NCBI RefSeq assembly: GCF_001279005.1
Contig: NZ_LGCN01000251.1
Span: 1-64,000, forward strand
DNA: 64,000 nucleotides
DNA from: Streptomyces caelestis
GTDB lineage: Bacteria > Actinomycetota > Actinomycetes > Streptomycetales > Streptomycetaceae
Reading direction: 5' to 3'
Made by a program: the position numbers and the translations under genes. Below the pieces are notes generated by a model. That model saw only the letters and a list, made by a program, of their open reading frames with translations, made no database searches and had not been told where the DNA came from. This document shows positions 44,237-53,930 of this stretch, piece after piece. Numbering within the stretch: the stretch's first letter is position 1; the number at the start of each line of letters is the position of its first letter.

Positions 44237-45478
44237 GTGAGCGAGCAGACGCAGGGACCGGGACGGTCCGAGCCGCGGCGGGTGGTGGTGGCGGGCGCGG
44301 GCATGGCCGGCGTGCAGACCGCCCTCGCCCTGCGGGAGCAGGGCTTCACCGGCACCGTGACCCTGATCGGCGCGGAACCCCACCAGCCGTACGACAGGCC
44401 GCCGTTGTCCAAGGCGGTGCTGCTCGGCAAGGCCGAGGACTCCGCCTTCGACGTCGACTTCGAGGACGCCGGCGTCGAACTGCGGCTCGGCTGCGAGGCG
44501 CTCGGTCTGCGCCCCGCCGACCACGAACTGGACACGGAGGCCGGGCCCGTCCCGTACGACGTCCTGGTGGTCGCCACCGGTGCGGAACCGGTCCGGCTGC
44601 CGGGCGCGGAGGGCGTCCCCGGCGTCCACCTGCTGCGCACCCTGGACGACGCCGCGCGGCTGCGGCCGGTGCTCGCGCGGCGGCACGACATCGTGGTGGT
44701 CGGCGCCGGCTGGATCGGTGCGGAGTTCGCCACGGCGGCCCGCGAGGCGGGCTGCGCGGTCACCGTGGTGGAGGCCGAGGAGCGGCCGCTCGTCGGGGTG
44801 CTGCCCGCCGAGGTGGCCGCCCCGATGGCGGCCTGGTACGCCGAGGCGGGCGTCACGTTGCGCACGCGCACGCGCGTGGAGCGCGTCGAGCCCGGCGCCG
44901 TGGTCCTGGACGACGGCACGAGGCTGCCCGCGGGCGCCGTGGTCGTCGGCATCGGGGCCCGGCCCGCCACGGCCTGGCTGGCGGGCTCCGGGATCGAGCT
45001 CGGGGCGCACGGGGAGGTGGTCGCCGACCGTCGTCTGGCGACCTCCCTGCCGGACGTGTACGCGGTCGGCGACTGCGCCTCCTTCCCGTCCGGGCGCTAC
45101 GGCGAGCGTCTGCTGGTCCACCACTGGGACAACGCCCTCCAGGGGCCGCGCACGGTCGCCGAGAACATCCTCGGCGCGTCCGCCGGCCGCAGGCCGGCGG
45201 TCTACGACCCGGTGCCGTACTTCTGGTCCGAGCAGTTCGGGCGCTTCGTGCAGTACGCGGGGCACCACGCGGACGCCGACCGGATGGTGTGGCGCGGGGA
45301 CCCCGCCGAGGCCGCGTGGAGCGTCTGCTGGCTGCGGGGGTCCCGCCCGGTCGCGCTGCTCGCGGTGGGGCGGCCCCGGGACCTGGCGCAGGGGCGCAGG
45401 CTGATCGAGGCGGGCACGGCGATGGACGCGGAGCTGCTGGCGGACCCGGCGCGGCCCCTGAAGTCGGCGACGGCGTGA
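44237..45478 (+). CDS. FAD/NAD(P)-dependent ferredoxin-reductase-like oxidoreductase
   Basis: Two-dinucleotide-binding flavoprotein: FAD motif VVVAGAGMAGVQTA (residues about 16-29), PYDRPPLSK, NAD motif IVVVGAGWIGAEFA (about 153), VYAVGDCAS and a C-terminal reductase domain. 413 aa. This type (rubredoxin or P450 ferredoxin reductases) feeds electrons to ferredoxins; no ferredoxin gene is adjacent. GTG leaderless start. It precedes the Rv2175c-like gene by 77 bp. Confidence 0.88.
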   Translation: MSEQTQGPGRSEPRRVVVAGAGMAGVQTALALREQGFTGTVTLIGAEPHQPYDRPPLSKAVLLGKAEDSAFDVDFEDAGVELRLGCEALGLRPADHELDTEAGPVPYDVLVVATGAEPVRLPGAEGVPGVHLLRTLDDAARLRPVLARRHDIVVVGAGWIGAEFATAAREAGCAVTVVEAEERPLVGVLPAEVAAPMAAWYAEAGVTLRTRTRVERVEPGAVVLDDGTRLPAGAVVVGIGARPATAWLAGSGIELGAHGEVVADRRLATSLPDVYAVGDCASFPSGRYGERLLVHHWDNALQGPRTVAENILGASAGRRPAVYDPVPYFWSEQFGRFVQYAGHHADADRMVWRGDPAEAAWSVCWLRGSRPVALLAVGRPRDLAQGRRLIEAGTAMDAELLADPARPLKSATA

Positions 45479-45555
45479 CGCTCCCGGTCCGGCGCGTCCG
45501 CCCGGGCGGGCGGGGCTGACTTCCGACTGTCAGCGGCAGATGGCACGCTTGTCCC

Positions 45556-45921
45556 GTGACCGAGATTGACGCAAAGATCGATGCTCTCGTCCCCGCCTGG
45601 CTCACCCTCCCCGACATCGCCGAGATGTTCGGTGTCGAGGTGACGCGCGTCCGGCAGCTGGTCAAGGAGGGCCAGCTCATCGCCGTGCGCCGGGGGGAGA
45701 ACCGCGCGCTGCACGTGCCCGCCGCCTTCATCGACGGGGACAAGGTCGTCAAGGGACTGACCGGGACCCTGACGCTCCTGCGGGACGACGGCTTCACGGT
45801 CGAAGAGATGCTGGAATGGCTCTTCACCCCCGACCCCACCCTGCCGGGCACGCCCGCGCAGGCACTCAGCGAGAACCGCGGCACGGAGGTGAAGCGCCGG
45901 GCCCAGGCACTCGCGGTCTGA
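45556..45921 (+). CDS. Rv2175c-like DNA-binding protein
   Basis: 121 residues: an N-terminal winged helix-turn-helix of the excisionase/MerR-like type (LTLPDIAEMFGVEVTRVRQLVKEGQLIAV) and the C-terminal Rv2175c domain (GFTVEEMLEWLF). In M. tuberculosis Rv2175c is encoded beside pknL and is phosphorylated by PknL, losing DNA binding. Here the kinase gene is 4.3 kb away on the other strand, separated by the thiamine genes. GTG start; a weak CACGCT is 6 nt upstream. Target DNA is unknown. Confidence 0.85.
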   Translation: MTEIDAKIDALVPAWLTLPDIAEMFGVEVTRVRQLVKEGQLIAVRRGENRALHVPAAFIDGDKVVKGLTGTLTLLRDDGFTVEEMLEWLFTPDPTLPGTPAQALSENRGTEVKRRAQALAV

Positions 45922-45956
45922 TCCGGACCCGACCGTCCACCCACCCGAACACCACC

Positions 45957-45978
45957 GGCCGGGGCGCGGGCCCCGGCC
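45957..45978 (+). terminator. Hairpin after the Rv2175c-like gene
   Basis: Eight-bp GGCCGGGG/CCCCGGCC stem (45957-45964 with 45971-45978), 6-nt loop. Confidence 0.4.
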
Positions 45979-46064
45979 CGGGGACACCCGTGCCGGCGGC
46001 ATAGGGTCCCCTGCGGCGGGCCCGCCGGGTCCGTACGCCGCCGACATCCCGGGGGGACCCTCGC

Positions 46065-46730
46065 ATGACCGCCACCGCTCGCGCCCGGCTCGCCGGCGCC
46101 CTGCTCTACCTGTGCACCGACGCCCGCACGCGCCAGGGCGACCTCCCGGAGTTCCTGGACACGGTCCTGGCCGGCGGGGTCGACATCGTGCAGCTGCGGG
46201 ACAAGGGCATGGAGGCCGGCGAGGAGCTGGAGCACCTGGCGGTCCTCGCCGACGCCTGCGCCCGGCACGGCAAGCTGCTCGCGGTCAACGACCGCGCGGA
46301 CGTCGCCCACGCCGCCGGCGCCGACGTCCTCCACCTCGGCCAGGGCGACCTGCCCGTCCCCGCCGCCCGCGCGATCCTCGGCGACGACGTCCTGATCGGC
46401 CGCTCCACGCACGCCGAGTCCGAGGCCGCCGCGGCGGCCGTCCAGCCCGGCGTGGACTACTTCTGCACCGGCCCCTGCTGGCCCACCCCCACCAAGCCCG
46501 GCCGCCGCGCGCCCGGCCTCGACCTGGTCCGTCACACGGCCGCCCTCGGCACCGACCGCCCCTGGTTCGCCATCGGCGGCATCGACCTCGGCAACCTCGA
46601 CGAGGTGCTGGACGCCGGCGCCCGCCGGGTCGTCGTCGTACGGGCCCTCACCGAGGCGGACGACCCGGGCGCGGCGGCGGCCGAGTTCGCGAAGCGGCTG
46701 CGGCGGGCGGCGCCCTCGGACGCCGGATGA
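46065..46730 (+). CDS. thiE: Thiamine phosphate synthase
   Basis: Joins the pyrimidine and thiazole halves of thiamine. TIM-barrel landmarks: [23 protein letters not shown] (pyrophosphate Arg/Lys), [32 protein letters not shown] and FAIGGID. 221 aa. ATG start. No TPP riboswitch was seen in front of it, in contrast to thiO-S-G 3 kb away. It is followed by metF. Confidence 0.94.
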   Translation: MTATARARLAGALLYLCTDARTRQGDLPEFLDTVLAGGVDIVQLRDKGMEAGEELEHLAVLADACARHGKLLAVNDRADVAHAAGADVLHLGQGDLPVPAARAILGDDVLIGRSTHAESEAAAAAVQPGVDYFCTGPCWPTPTKPGRRAPGLDLVRHTAALGTDRPWFAIGGIDLGNLDEVLDAGARRVVVVRALTEADDPGAAAAEFAKRLRRAAPSDAG

Positions 46731-46802
46731 CCCCCGCCCGTCTCAGGTGTGTCCAAGGGGTGGACAACAAGTCGGCATTCCAGACAAATATCACCGATCC
46801 GG

Positions 46803-47761
<959 letters not shown>

Positions 47762-47817
47762 ACCGGTCGCACTGATATACGACACACTGAGTAGCGGCCA
47801 CTGGGAGAGGGGCGTAC

Positions 47818-48768
47818 ATGGGCTGGGCGGTCCTCTACATCGCGTTCGGCGTCGTCGCGCTGTGGTTGCTCGGTGAGGTGCTGCTGCAGTACAAGGCGCG
47901 CCTGCGCTGGCGGCTGCTCGCCTTCACCGGCTTCCTCGGGGTCGTGCTCGGCGTGCTGATCCCGTCCGTGATCGTCATCGGGCTGGGCGCCGCCGCCTTC
48001 GCGGTCGGCCAGACCTACGTGACGCTGTCCTTCCGCCGCGGCTTCGCGGCCGGCTGGGCGGTCAACGCGCCGCTGCTGGCCGCCGCCAAGGGCCGCCGCG
48101 GCGACCGCGGACGCCAGGAGCCGACCCTGGAGGTCTCCGACCCGGAGGCGTCCGGCGCCGGTCACGGCGACGAGGGCGACGACCGCCGCGACCGGGCCGA
48201 CCGGTACACGGACGACGACTACGACCGCGACGACGTGTTCACCCCCGCCGCCGCCCGTTCCGGCCCGCAGGCGGCGGCCGAGACCACCGCCGTCTACGAG
48301 CCGCAGCCCATGCCCGACGACACCGGCTCCTACGGCGTCTACGGCGACACCGGGTACGCGGCCCCGTCCCAGGACCAGTACGCGACGGCCGCCCAGGGCA
48401 CCGACCCGAACCACGCCTACGACTACTCCGGTTACGGCCAGCAGCAGGGCTACGACACCACGGGCCAGCAGCAGTACGCGGCCTACTCCGACCCGTACAT
48501 CGGCAACCCGACCTACGGGAACACCTCGTACGACACCGGCTACGCCGACCCGCAGCAGTACCCCCAGCAGGGCTACGGCCAGGACCCGTACGCCCAGCAG
48601 GGCCACGGCGGCGAGACCCCGGCCGGCGGCCTGTGGGTCCCGCAGCAGCGCAGCACCGACGACGCGTACGGCGGTGAACTCCCGCCCGAGCAGCCGCAGT
48701 ACCCGTACCAGGGCGACGGGCAGACGCACGGCGGCGGCACCGGCTACGACGAGCAGTACCGCTACTGA
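47818..48768 (+). CDS. Two-helix membrane protein with Tyr/Gln/Gly-rich disordered tail
   Basis: 316 residues. Two N-terminal membrane helices (about 3-24 and 35-60) and a basic stretch, then an acidic segment near 110-140 (DDDYDRDD) and a low-complexity tail (about 150-316) rich in Tyr, Gln, Gly, Asp and Pro, with many G-Y, Q-Q and Y-G steps, resembling prion-like disordered domains. No catalytic motif. ATG with GAGAGGGG 9 nt upstream. The composition is clearly unlike that of neighbouring proteins, but codon use is normal. Function unknown; see findings. Confidence 0.75.
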   Translation: MGWAVLYIAFGVVALWLLGEVLLQYKARLRWRLLAFTGFLGVVLGVLIPSVIVIGLGAAAFAVGQTYVTLSFRRGFAAGWAVNAPLLAAAKGRRGDRGRQEPTLEVSDPEASGAGHGDEGDDRRDRADRYTDDDYDRDDVFTPAAARSGPQAAAETTAVYEPQPMPDDTGSYGVYGDTGYAAPSQDQYATAAQGTDPNHAYDYSGYGQQQGYDTTGQQQYAAYSDPYIGNPTYGNTSYDTGYADPQQYPQQGYGQDPYAQQGHGGETPAGGLWVPQQRSTDDAYGGELPPEQPQYPYQGDGQTHGGGTGYDEQYRY

Positions 48769-48774
48769 GCCCGC

Positions 48775-50271
48775 TCACCGCGACCCGCGGAACTCCGGTC
48801 CCTCCACGATCAGTCCGGCCACCAGCGCCCCCGACATCCCGGCGTGCGGGAGCCCGCCGCCGGGGTGGGACCAGCCCCCGGCCGTGAACAGCCCCGTCAG
48901 ACCGGTGGTGTTGGCCGGGTGCAGCAGCCGCCCGCCCGCCGCGGCCAGCGCCGGCGCCGGCACCGCGCCGCCCTCCGCGCCGGTCTCCCCGGCGACGTCG
49001 GCCGGGGTGCGCACCTCGTGCCACAGCAACCGGTCGCGCAGGCCGGGCACCGCGCGCTCGGCGACGGCGATCAGCTTCCCGGCGTACGCCTCCCGGTCCC
49101 CCTCGGCCCCGGCGGGCACCACCGACGTCACCGTGACCGCCTCGTGGCCGGAGTCCGGCACCAGCGCAGGGTCGTCCGGCCGCAGCACCGTGACCGTGGG
49201 CCGCGCGGGCAGGCCCCCGGACGCACCGGACAACGAATCCAGTTCGGCCTCCCGGTCCTCCGTGTGCACGACCGTACGGTGCGGGGTCCCCTCCGGACGC
49301 CCGCCCCGCAGCGCCAGCGCCACCGTCACCCGGCTCGCCGTCCCCCGTCGGTCCGGGACCTCGCCGTCACCGCGCACCCGCGTCCCCCGGCTCAGCCGGT
49401 CCAGCACCCCGGGAGCCACCCCGGCGACCACGAAGTCCGCCCCCACCGACGAGCCGCCGGCGAGTTCCAGCCCCGCCGCCCGGCCGTCCTCCTCCACCAC
49501 CCCGGCCACCTCCGCGCCGAAGTGGAACTCCACCCGGCGGGCCACGCACCGCTCGTACACCGCCCGCGCCAGCTCCCGCAGACCGCCCCGCACGTACCAC
49601 ATGCCGAAGGCGTGCTCCATGTACGGCAGCACCGCCGCGCTCGCCGGGGTGGCGCGGGGATCGAGGCCGTACGCCAGCGCGTGGCCCTCCAGCAGCGCGA
49701 TCAGCCGGGGGTCGCGCAGCTCCCACGCGCCGACCTCCGCGAGCGTGCCCGCCGTACGCGTGCGCAGGAACTTCCTGCGGGGGACCGCCGGGTACGGCTC
49801 GCGCTCGGCCAGGACCTGCCAGTCGGGCCACAGCGGCTCCTCCAGCAGCGGCCGGCGCGACCGGTCCCAGGCCTCCCGCGCCCGCACCAGGAAGTCCCCC
49901 CAGCGCCGGGCCGCGTCCGCCCCGAGGTTCTCCTCCAGCGCGGAGACGACGCCCGCGCGGGAGGCGTTCGGCAGCGACACGCGCGTGCCGTCCGCGAACA
50001 CGTGGTGCGACGACGGGTCGACCTGGACCAGCTCGACACACGCCTCCAGCGGCTCCTTGCCGGTCTTCACGAACAGGTCCCGGTAGACCGCCGGCAGCGG
50101 GAGCAGCCCGGGACCGGTGTCGAAGGCGAACCCGTCCCGCTCGAGACGGCGCAGCGCGCCGCCGTACGTCTCCGTCCGCTCGTACACCGCCACCCGGTGG
50201 CCCGCGACGGCCAGCCGGGCGGCGGCCGCCATCGCGCCCATCCCGGCGCCGATCACCGCAATCCGTGCCAT
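48775..50271 (-). CDS. Phytoene-desaturase-like FAD oxidoreductase
   Basis: 498-residue amine-oxidase/phytoene-desaturase-family flavoprotein. N-terminal FAD motif IAVIGAGMGAMAAAARLAVAGHRVAVYE, then GGALRRLERDGFAFDTGPGLL and the C-terminal GLFTAGGWSHPGGGLPHAGMSGALVA, the signature of carotenoid desaturases and related enzymes. No other carotenoid genes are next to it, so the substrate is uncertain. ATG start; TAAAGT on the minus strand (50279-50284) lies 7 nt upstream, a leaderless arrangement. Confidence 0.87.
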   Translation of the reverse strand: MARIAVIGAGMGAMAAAARLAVAGHRVAVYERTETYGGALRRLERDGFAFDTGPGLLPLPAVYRDLFVKTGKEPLEACVELVQVDPSSHHVFADGTRVSLPNASRAGVVSALEENLGADAARRWGDFLVRAREAWDRSRRPLLEEPLWPDWQVLAEREPYPAVPRRKFLRTRTAGTLAEVGAWELRDPRLIALLEGHALAYGLDPRATPASAAVLPYMEHAFGMWYVRGGLRELARAVYERCVARRVEFHFGAEVAGVVEEDGRAAGLELAGGSSVGADFVVAGVAPGVLDRLSRGTRVRGDGEVPDRRGTASRVTVALALRGGRPEGTPHRTVVHTEDREAELDSLSGASGGLPARPTVTVLRPDDPALVPDSGHEAVTVTSVVPAGAEGDREAYAGKLIAVAERAVPGLRDRLLWHEVRTPADVAGETGAEGGAVPAPALAAAGGRLLHPANTTGLTGLFTAGGWSHPGGGLPHAGMSGALVAGLIVEGPEFRGSR

Positions 50272-50618
50272 GCCAGGGACTTTATCCGCCGCCGTCGGCA
50301 GCCCGTTCCCGCGTACCCGTTCCCGCGTACCCGTGCCCCGGGCGGCGGCACCGGGGTGTGGGCACGCGTGCGCGGCCCTGAGTACCGGTACCCAGCCGCC
50401 GATTTGAGTACGCGCGCGGATGGGAGCCGGCCCGTGGGGACGGGAGAGTGGAGGCCACGGAGAGGGGCCCGGCCCCGGAACCGGCGACACGGGGCGCCGG
50501 AACGGTACGGGCCCGCGATCCGCTCCTTCCGCCGGCGCCGCCGGTGGGAGCGAGGCACGGGGGAACCCGGGGGACGACCGCACGGGGGTTCCACGGGGGG
50601 ACGTACGGGGGAGCGGGG

Positions 50619-50676
50619 AAGGCGCCGGTCCGACGGTGGCCCGCGGGGGACGCGGCCACCGTCGGGGCGGCGCCTT
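50619..50676 (-). terminator. Long terminator downstream of the TetR gene
   Basis: Two nested perfect stems: AAGGCGCC/GGCGCCTT (50619-50626 with 50669-50676) outside, and an 11-bp stem (50631-50641 with 50654-50664) inside. The rest of the gap 50272-50618 holds short direct repeats near 50306 (CCCGTTCCCGCGTA) and a TACCGGTA palindrome but no gene. Confidence 0.72.
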
Positions 50677-50690
50677 CGTCCGTCCGGGGC

Positions 50691-51320
50691 TCAGCGGCGG
50701 CCGCTGACCCGTCCCTGCAGCAGCCGCGACAGGGCGGAGTGCACGTCGTCCAGGGAGCGCTCCGGCTGGAAGGACTTCCAGTCCAGCGCGGCCACCAGCA
50801 CCATGCCGACCAGCGCCGCCGCCGTCAGCGGGACGTCGATCTCCTCGCTGAACTCGCCGTTCGCCACGCCCTCGCGCAGCACGCCCTCGACCACCGCCAC
50901 CGCCTGCTGCCGCACCACCATCAGCGTGGACTGCCAGGCCCGGTTGGTGCGCCACAGCTCGGCCACGTACAGCTGGGTGAAGGCCGGGTAGCGGTCGATG
51001 AAGACGAGCCCCGCGCGGACCATCGCGTCCAGGGCGTCGACCTTGCCGCCGCCCTCCCCGGCCGTCCGCTCGGCCGCCTCCCGCAGTGAGGCGGTCAGCA
51101 GACCGACCCCGTGCCGCAGCAACTCCTCGAAGAGGACCGACTTGCTCGCGAAGTTGTAGTAGACCGTGCCCTTCGCGACTCCCGCCCGCTCGGCGATCTC
51201 GTCCACGGTGGTGGCGGAGAAGCCTTGTTCGGCGATGAGGGTGACGGCCGCCTCGTAGAGCTTCTGCCGGGTGGCCTCGCGGCGGGCACTGCCGCCCGGC
51301 GTGGTGCTGCTGCGTTCCAT
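50691..51320 (-). CDS. TetR-family transcriptional regulator
   Basis: 209 residues with an N-terminal helix-turn-helix (TLIAEQGFSATTVDEIAERAGVAKGTVYYNFASK), the usual TetR pattern, and a helical ligand-binding half with no recognisable subfamily signature. ATG start. It lies 47 bp after a remnant ABC-exporter gene on the same strand; a TetR-type palindrome sits in front of that remnant, so the pair forms an operon with autoregulation. Presumably it once controlled the exporter. Confidence 0.9.
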   Translation of the reverse strand: MERSSTTPGGSARREATRQKLYEAAVTLIAEQGFSATTVDEIAERAGVAKGTVYYNFASKSVLFEELLRHGVGLLTASLREAAERTAGEGGGKVDALDAMVRAGLVFIDRYPAFTQLYVAELWRTNRAWQSTLMVVRQQAVAVVEGVLREGVANGEFSEEIDVPLTAAALVGMVLVAALDWKSFQPERSLDDVHSALSRLLQGRVSGRR

Positions 51321-51367
51321 GGCCCTGATTGTCACAGGAACGCCGGTCCGTCCGTTCACGGGGCGGC

Positions 51368-52012
51368 TCACGGACTCAGCTCGGGGTGCAGCCGGTCCAC
51401 CGTCCACACCTGGCGGCGGCGGGCCGACAGCGCGGTGAGCGCGAGGGCGCCCGCGGTGAAGGCCGCCAGCACGGCGCACGCCTGCCACACCGGTCCGAGG
51501 CCGCCGCCCGTGATGAGCCGCCGCAGCGCGTTGAGGAAGCCGGGGCCGGTCTGCACGGGGTACGTACCGCCCGCCGAGGTCAGCTGGAGCATCAGCAGCG
51601 CGAGGACGAGGATCCGGCCGGCCGCGCCGAAGCGCGCGTTCAGCCACTGCACGATCGCCGCGAAGCACGCCGTCACCAGGCACAGGAAGCCCACCGTCCC
51701 GGCCGCCCGCGCCATCTGCAGCCCGAGCGCCCAGTGCAGCACCGACATCAGCGCCAGCGTCTGCGGCACCCCGATCGCCACCACCGGCAGCCAGCCCGCC
51801 AGCGCGATCCGCCGGGCGGAGGCGCCCGCCGCGAGCGCGCGCCGGCTCATCGACGCGAGCAGCAGGCGGGTGCGGCCCGACCCGGACGGCCCCTCCACCG
51901 CGATCAGCGAGCCGGGCTCCGCGTCGGCCGAGATCCCGCGGAAGGCCCACCCCCGCGGCCCCTTCAGGCCGAAGTCGCGGGCCATGACGGCGAGTCCGAG
52001 CGGACCGTCCAC
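51368..52012 (-). pseudogene. Fused remnant of an ABC exporter: ATPase start joined to membrane-protein end
   Basis: Open frame of 214 residues that is a chimera. Residues 1 to about 55 are the start of an ABC ATPase, up to Walker A GPSGSGRT (with Arg instead of Lys). From about residue 65 it becomes the C-terminal membrane part of a YhgE/Pip-like exporter, five hydrophobic segments including MLQLTSAGGTYPVQTGPGFLNALRR. The ABC signature, Walker B, His loop and the large N-terminal and extracellular part of the permease are all absent. A single in-frame deletion of roughly 2.5-3 kb between two adjacent genes explains it. GTG start. It probably does not work as a transporter. Confidence 0.72.
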
Positions 52013-52031
52013 CGCTTCCCCCTATTTTTGA

Positions 52032-52045
52032 ACTGACTGGTCAGT
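52032..52045. promoter_or_regulatory. TetR-type operator in front of the remnant exporter/TetR operon
   Basis: ACTGAC-TG-GTCAGT is a perfect palindrome with 6-bp arms. Another TGAC sits at 52053. It lies 19 bp upstream of GTG 52012, and also upstream of the divergent HEPN gene. Confidence 0.65.
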
Positions 52046-52178
52046 ACAGAAACTGACGCGAACGATCGAGCGGAGCAAAGGCCCAGGTCGGAACGGATTG
52101 TCAGTGCCATACCTCACGATGTGTACATACGGCACCTCTTCACAGGGGTGGCGTCACCAAGACGACAGGAGGTTCGTC

Positions 52179-52736
52179 ATGGCCCACTCGTCCGCAGCCG
52201 CCGCCCGTCGGCGCCGCGCAACCGGCCCTGCCCCCTCACTGAACGGCCCGGCGAGCGACATCCACCCCGTGCCGCGCCGCGCCACGGCCCCGCCCGCCGC
52301 CCTCGACCTGCTCGCCCAGGCCCGTGCCGGACTCGACGAGGCCGCCGTCCTCGACACCCCCAACGAGCGCTACGCGACGGCCCACCTCGCCGCCCTGCGC
52401 ACCGCCGCCGCCGTGCTCGCCGCCCGCGGCAGGCCCGAGACCTCGCCCCGGGCCCGGGCCCGGATACGCAGCGCTTGGGACGTGCTCCCCGAGATCGCGC
52501 CCGAGCTCACCGAGTGGAGCGCGCTGTTCGCCTCCGGGGCCCGGCGCCGCGCACGGGCCGAGGCCGGCATCCGGGGCGCGGCGAGCGACCGGGACGCCGA
52601 CGACCTGATACGCGACGTGGCGATGTTCCTCCGCCTGGTCGAACGCATGCTGGTCCTCCAGCCGGTCCTGCCCCACCAGGGGCGCGGGGCCGAAGAAACG
52701 CGCGGCGGGGGCGAAACACCCCGTACGGCACCGTGA
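52179..52736 (+). CDS. SAV_6107-family HEPN protein
   Basis: 185 residues. The central helical domain (about 45-160) matches the SAV_6107 HEPN family. It contains R64-YATA-H69, an Rx4H pattern like the catalytic Rx4-6H motif of HEPN RNases. Basic N-terminus (ARRRRATG). ATG 52179 chosen because AGGAGG lies 6 nt upstream; upstream in-frame codons have no ribosome site. No antitoxin-like nucleotidyltransferase is adjacent. Family function is unknown; RNase activity is possible only by analogy. Confidence 0.78.
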   Translation: MAHSSAAAARRRRATGPAPSLNGPASDIHPVPRRATAPPAALDLLAQARAGLDEAAVLDTPNERYATAHLAALRTAAAVLAARGRPETSPRARARIRSAWDVLPEIAPELTEWSALFASGARRRARAEAGIRGAASDRDADDLIRDVAMFLRLVERMLVLQPVLPHQGRGAEETRGGGETPRTAP

Positions 52737-52869
52737 GGGCGCGGACAGGTGCCCGGCCACCACGGCGCAGGCCATAGGGTGGACAGCGCCTGAAGCCCTG
52801 CCCGTCAGGGGAGGGAGCCCGATTGCTCCGCCGAGGAAGAGGCGGTGCCGCGCCGAGGAGTCAACTACC

Positions 52870-53640
52870 GTGTCGGACCCGATGCGGCCCCGTGCCGCCC
52901 TCCGTACCGCCGTGGTCTGGGAGGTCCTCCAGGACGCCCTGGAACGCCGGGTCAAGGCGACCGGACGGCAGGCGCTGGACATCCTCGACACCGGCGGCGG
53001 CAGCGGCAACTTCGCGGTGCCCCTGGCCCGGCTCGGTCACCGGGTGACCGTCGTCGACCCCAGCCCCAACGCGCTGTTCGCCCTGGAGCGCCGCGCCGCC
53101 GAGGCCGACGTCGCCGACCGGGTCCGGGGCGTCCAGGGCGACGCCCTGGGCCTCTTCGACGTGGCCGAGCGCGGCGGCTACGACGTCGTGCTGTGCCACG
53201 GCGTCCTGGAGTACGTCGACGACCCCGCCGAGGGCGTCCGCAACGCGGTGGCGGCCCTGCGCCCCGACGGCGTCCTCAGCCTGCTCGCCGCGGGCCTCGG
53301 CGGCGCGGTGCTCGCCCGCGCCCTCGCCGGTCACTTCACGGAGGCCAAGCGGGCGCTCGACGACCCGGACGGCCGATGGGGCGCCGGTGACCCCGTGCCG
53401 CGCCGCTTCACCGCCGACCGGCTCACCGCGCTCGTGGAGGACGCGGGCCTGACGGTCGGCGCCGTGCACGGCGTGCGGGTCTTCGCCGACCTCGTCCCCG
53501 GCGTGCTCGTCGACACCGAGCCCGGGGCCCTGGACGCACTGCTGAAGCTGGAGGCCGCGGCGGCCGAACTCGCCGCCTTCCACTCCGTGGCCACGCAACT
53601 TCACGTGCTCGGTGAGAGGCGGGGGACCCCGGGGGCCTGA
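52870..53640 (+). CDS. SAM-dependent methyltransferase
   Basis: Class I methyltransferase fold, 256 residues: ALDILDTGGGSGNFAVPLA (motif I, SAM loop), VTVVDPSPNALFALE (acidic residue binding ribose), GYDVVLCHGVLEYV (motif post-II), and a DGVLSLLAAG strand. Similar to CmoA/SmtA-like enzymes. Substrate not readable. GTG with GAGGAG 9 nt upstream. It follows the HEPN gene by 133 bp. Confidence 0.87.
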   Translation: MSDPMRPRAALRTAVVWEVLQDALERRVKATGRQALDILDTGGGSGNFAVPLARLGHRVTVVDPSPNALFALERRAAEADVADRVRGVQGDALGLFDVAERGGYDVVLCHGVLEYVDDPAEGVRNAVAALRPDGVLSLLAAGLGGAVLARALAGHFTEAKRALDDPDGRWGAGDPVPRRFTADRLTALVEDAGLTVGAVHGVRVFADLVPGVLVDTEPGALDALLKLEAAAAELAAFHSVATQLHVLGERRGTPGA

Positions 53641-53850
53641 GCGGTTGCCGGGACGCGCCGCTGATCAGCGGCGCGTCCGGTGGCCCCGCGGTGCATGGAG
53701 TGCGCCACAGGCCCCCCGAATGGCGGCTTGGCACCGTATGATCGAGGGAGACCGCTCGGCATGACGGGCCGGACGCCGGGGAATGAGAAGCCTCAGCGGG
53801 CCGGGACGGGATGGCGGGTACCGGTTGGCCAATTGGCGCAGAGGGGCGGG

Positions 53851-53879
53851 TTTCACGGGGGCGATTCCCCGCCTATCCT
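53851..53879 (+). promoter_or_regulatory. sepX promoter
   Basis: TTTCAC (53851-53856), 17-bp spacer, TATCCT (53874-53879). The spacer holds CGGGG...CCCCG, and a run of eight C follows in the leader. The rest of 53641-53930 shows nothing else. Confidence 0.5.
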
Positions 53880-53930
53880 GAAGGGACCCCCCCCGGGTCG
53901 CCCCGGCGACTGCACGATGAGGAGGACTCC

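Noticed and set aside
52013..52178. Attachment site or insertion scar next to the exporter remnant
   Set aside because: No direct repeats, integrase or inverted ends; a simple deletion explains the fusion better.
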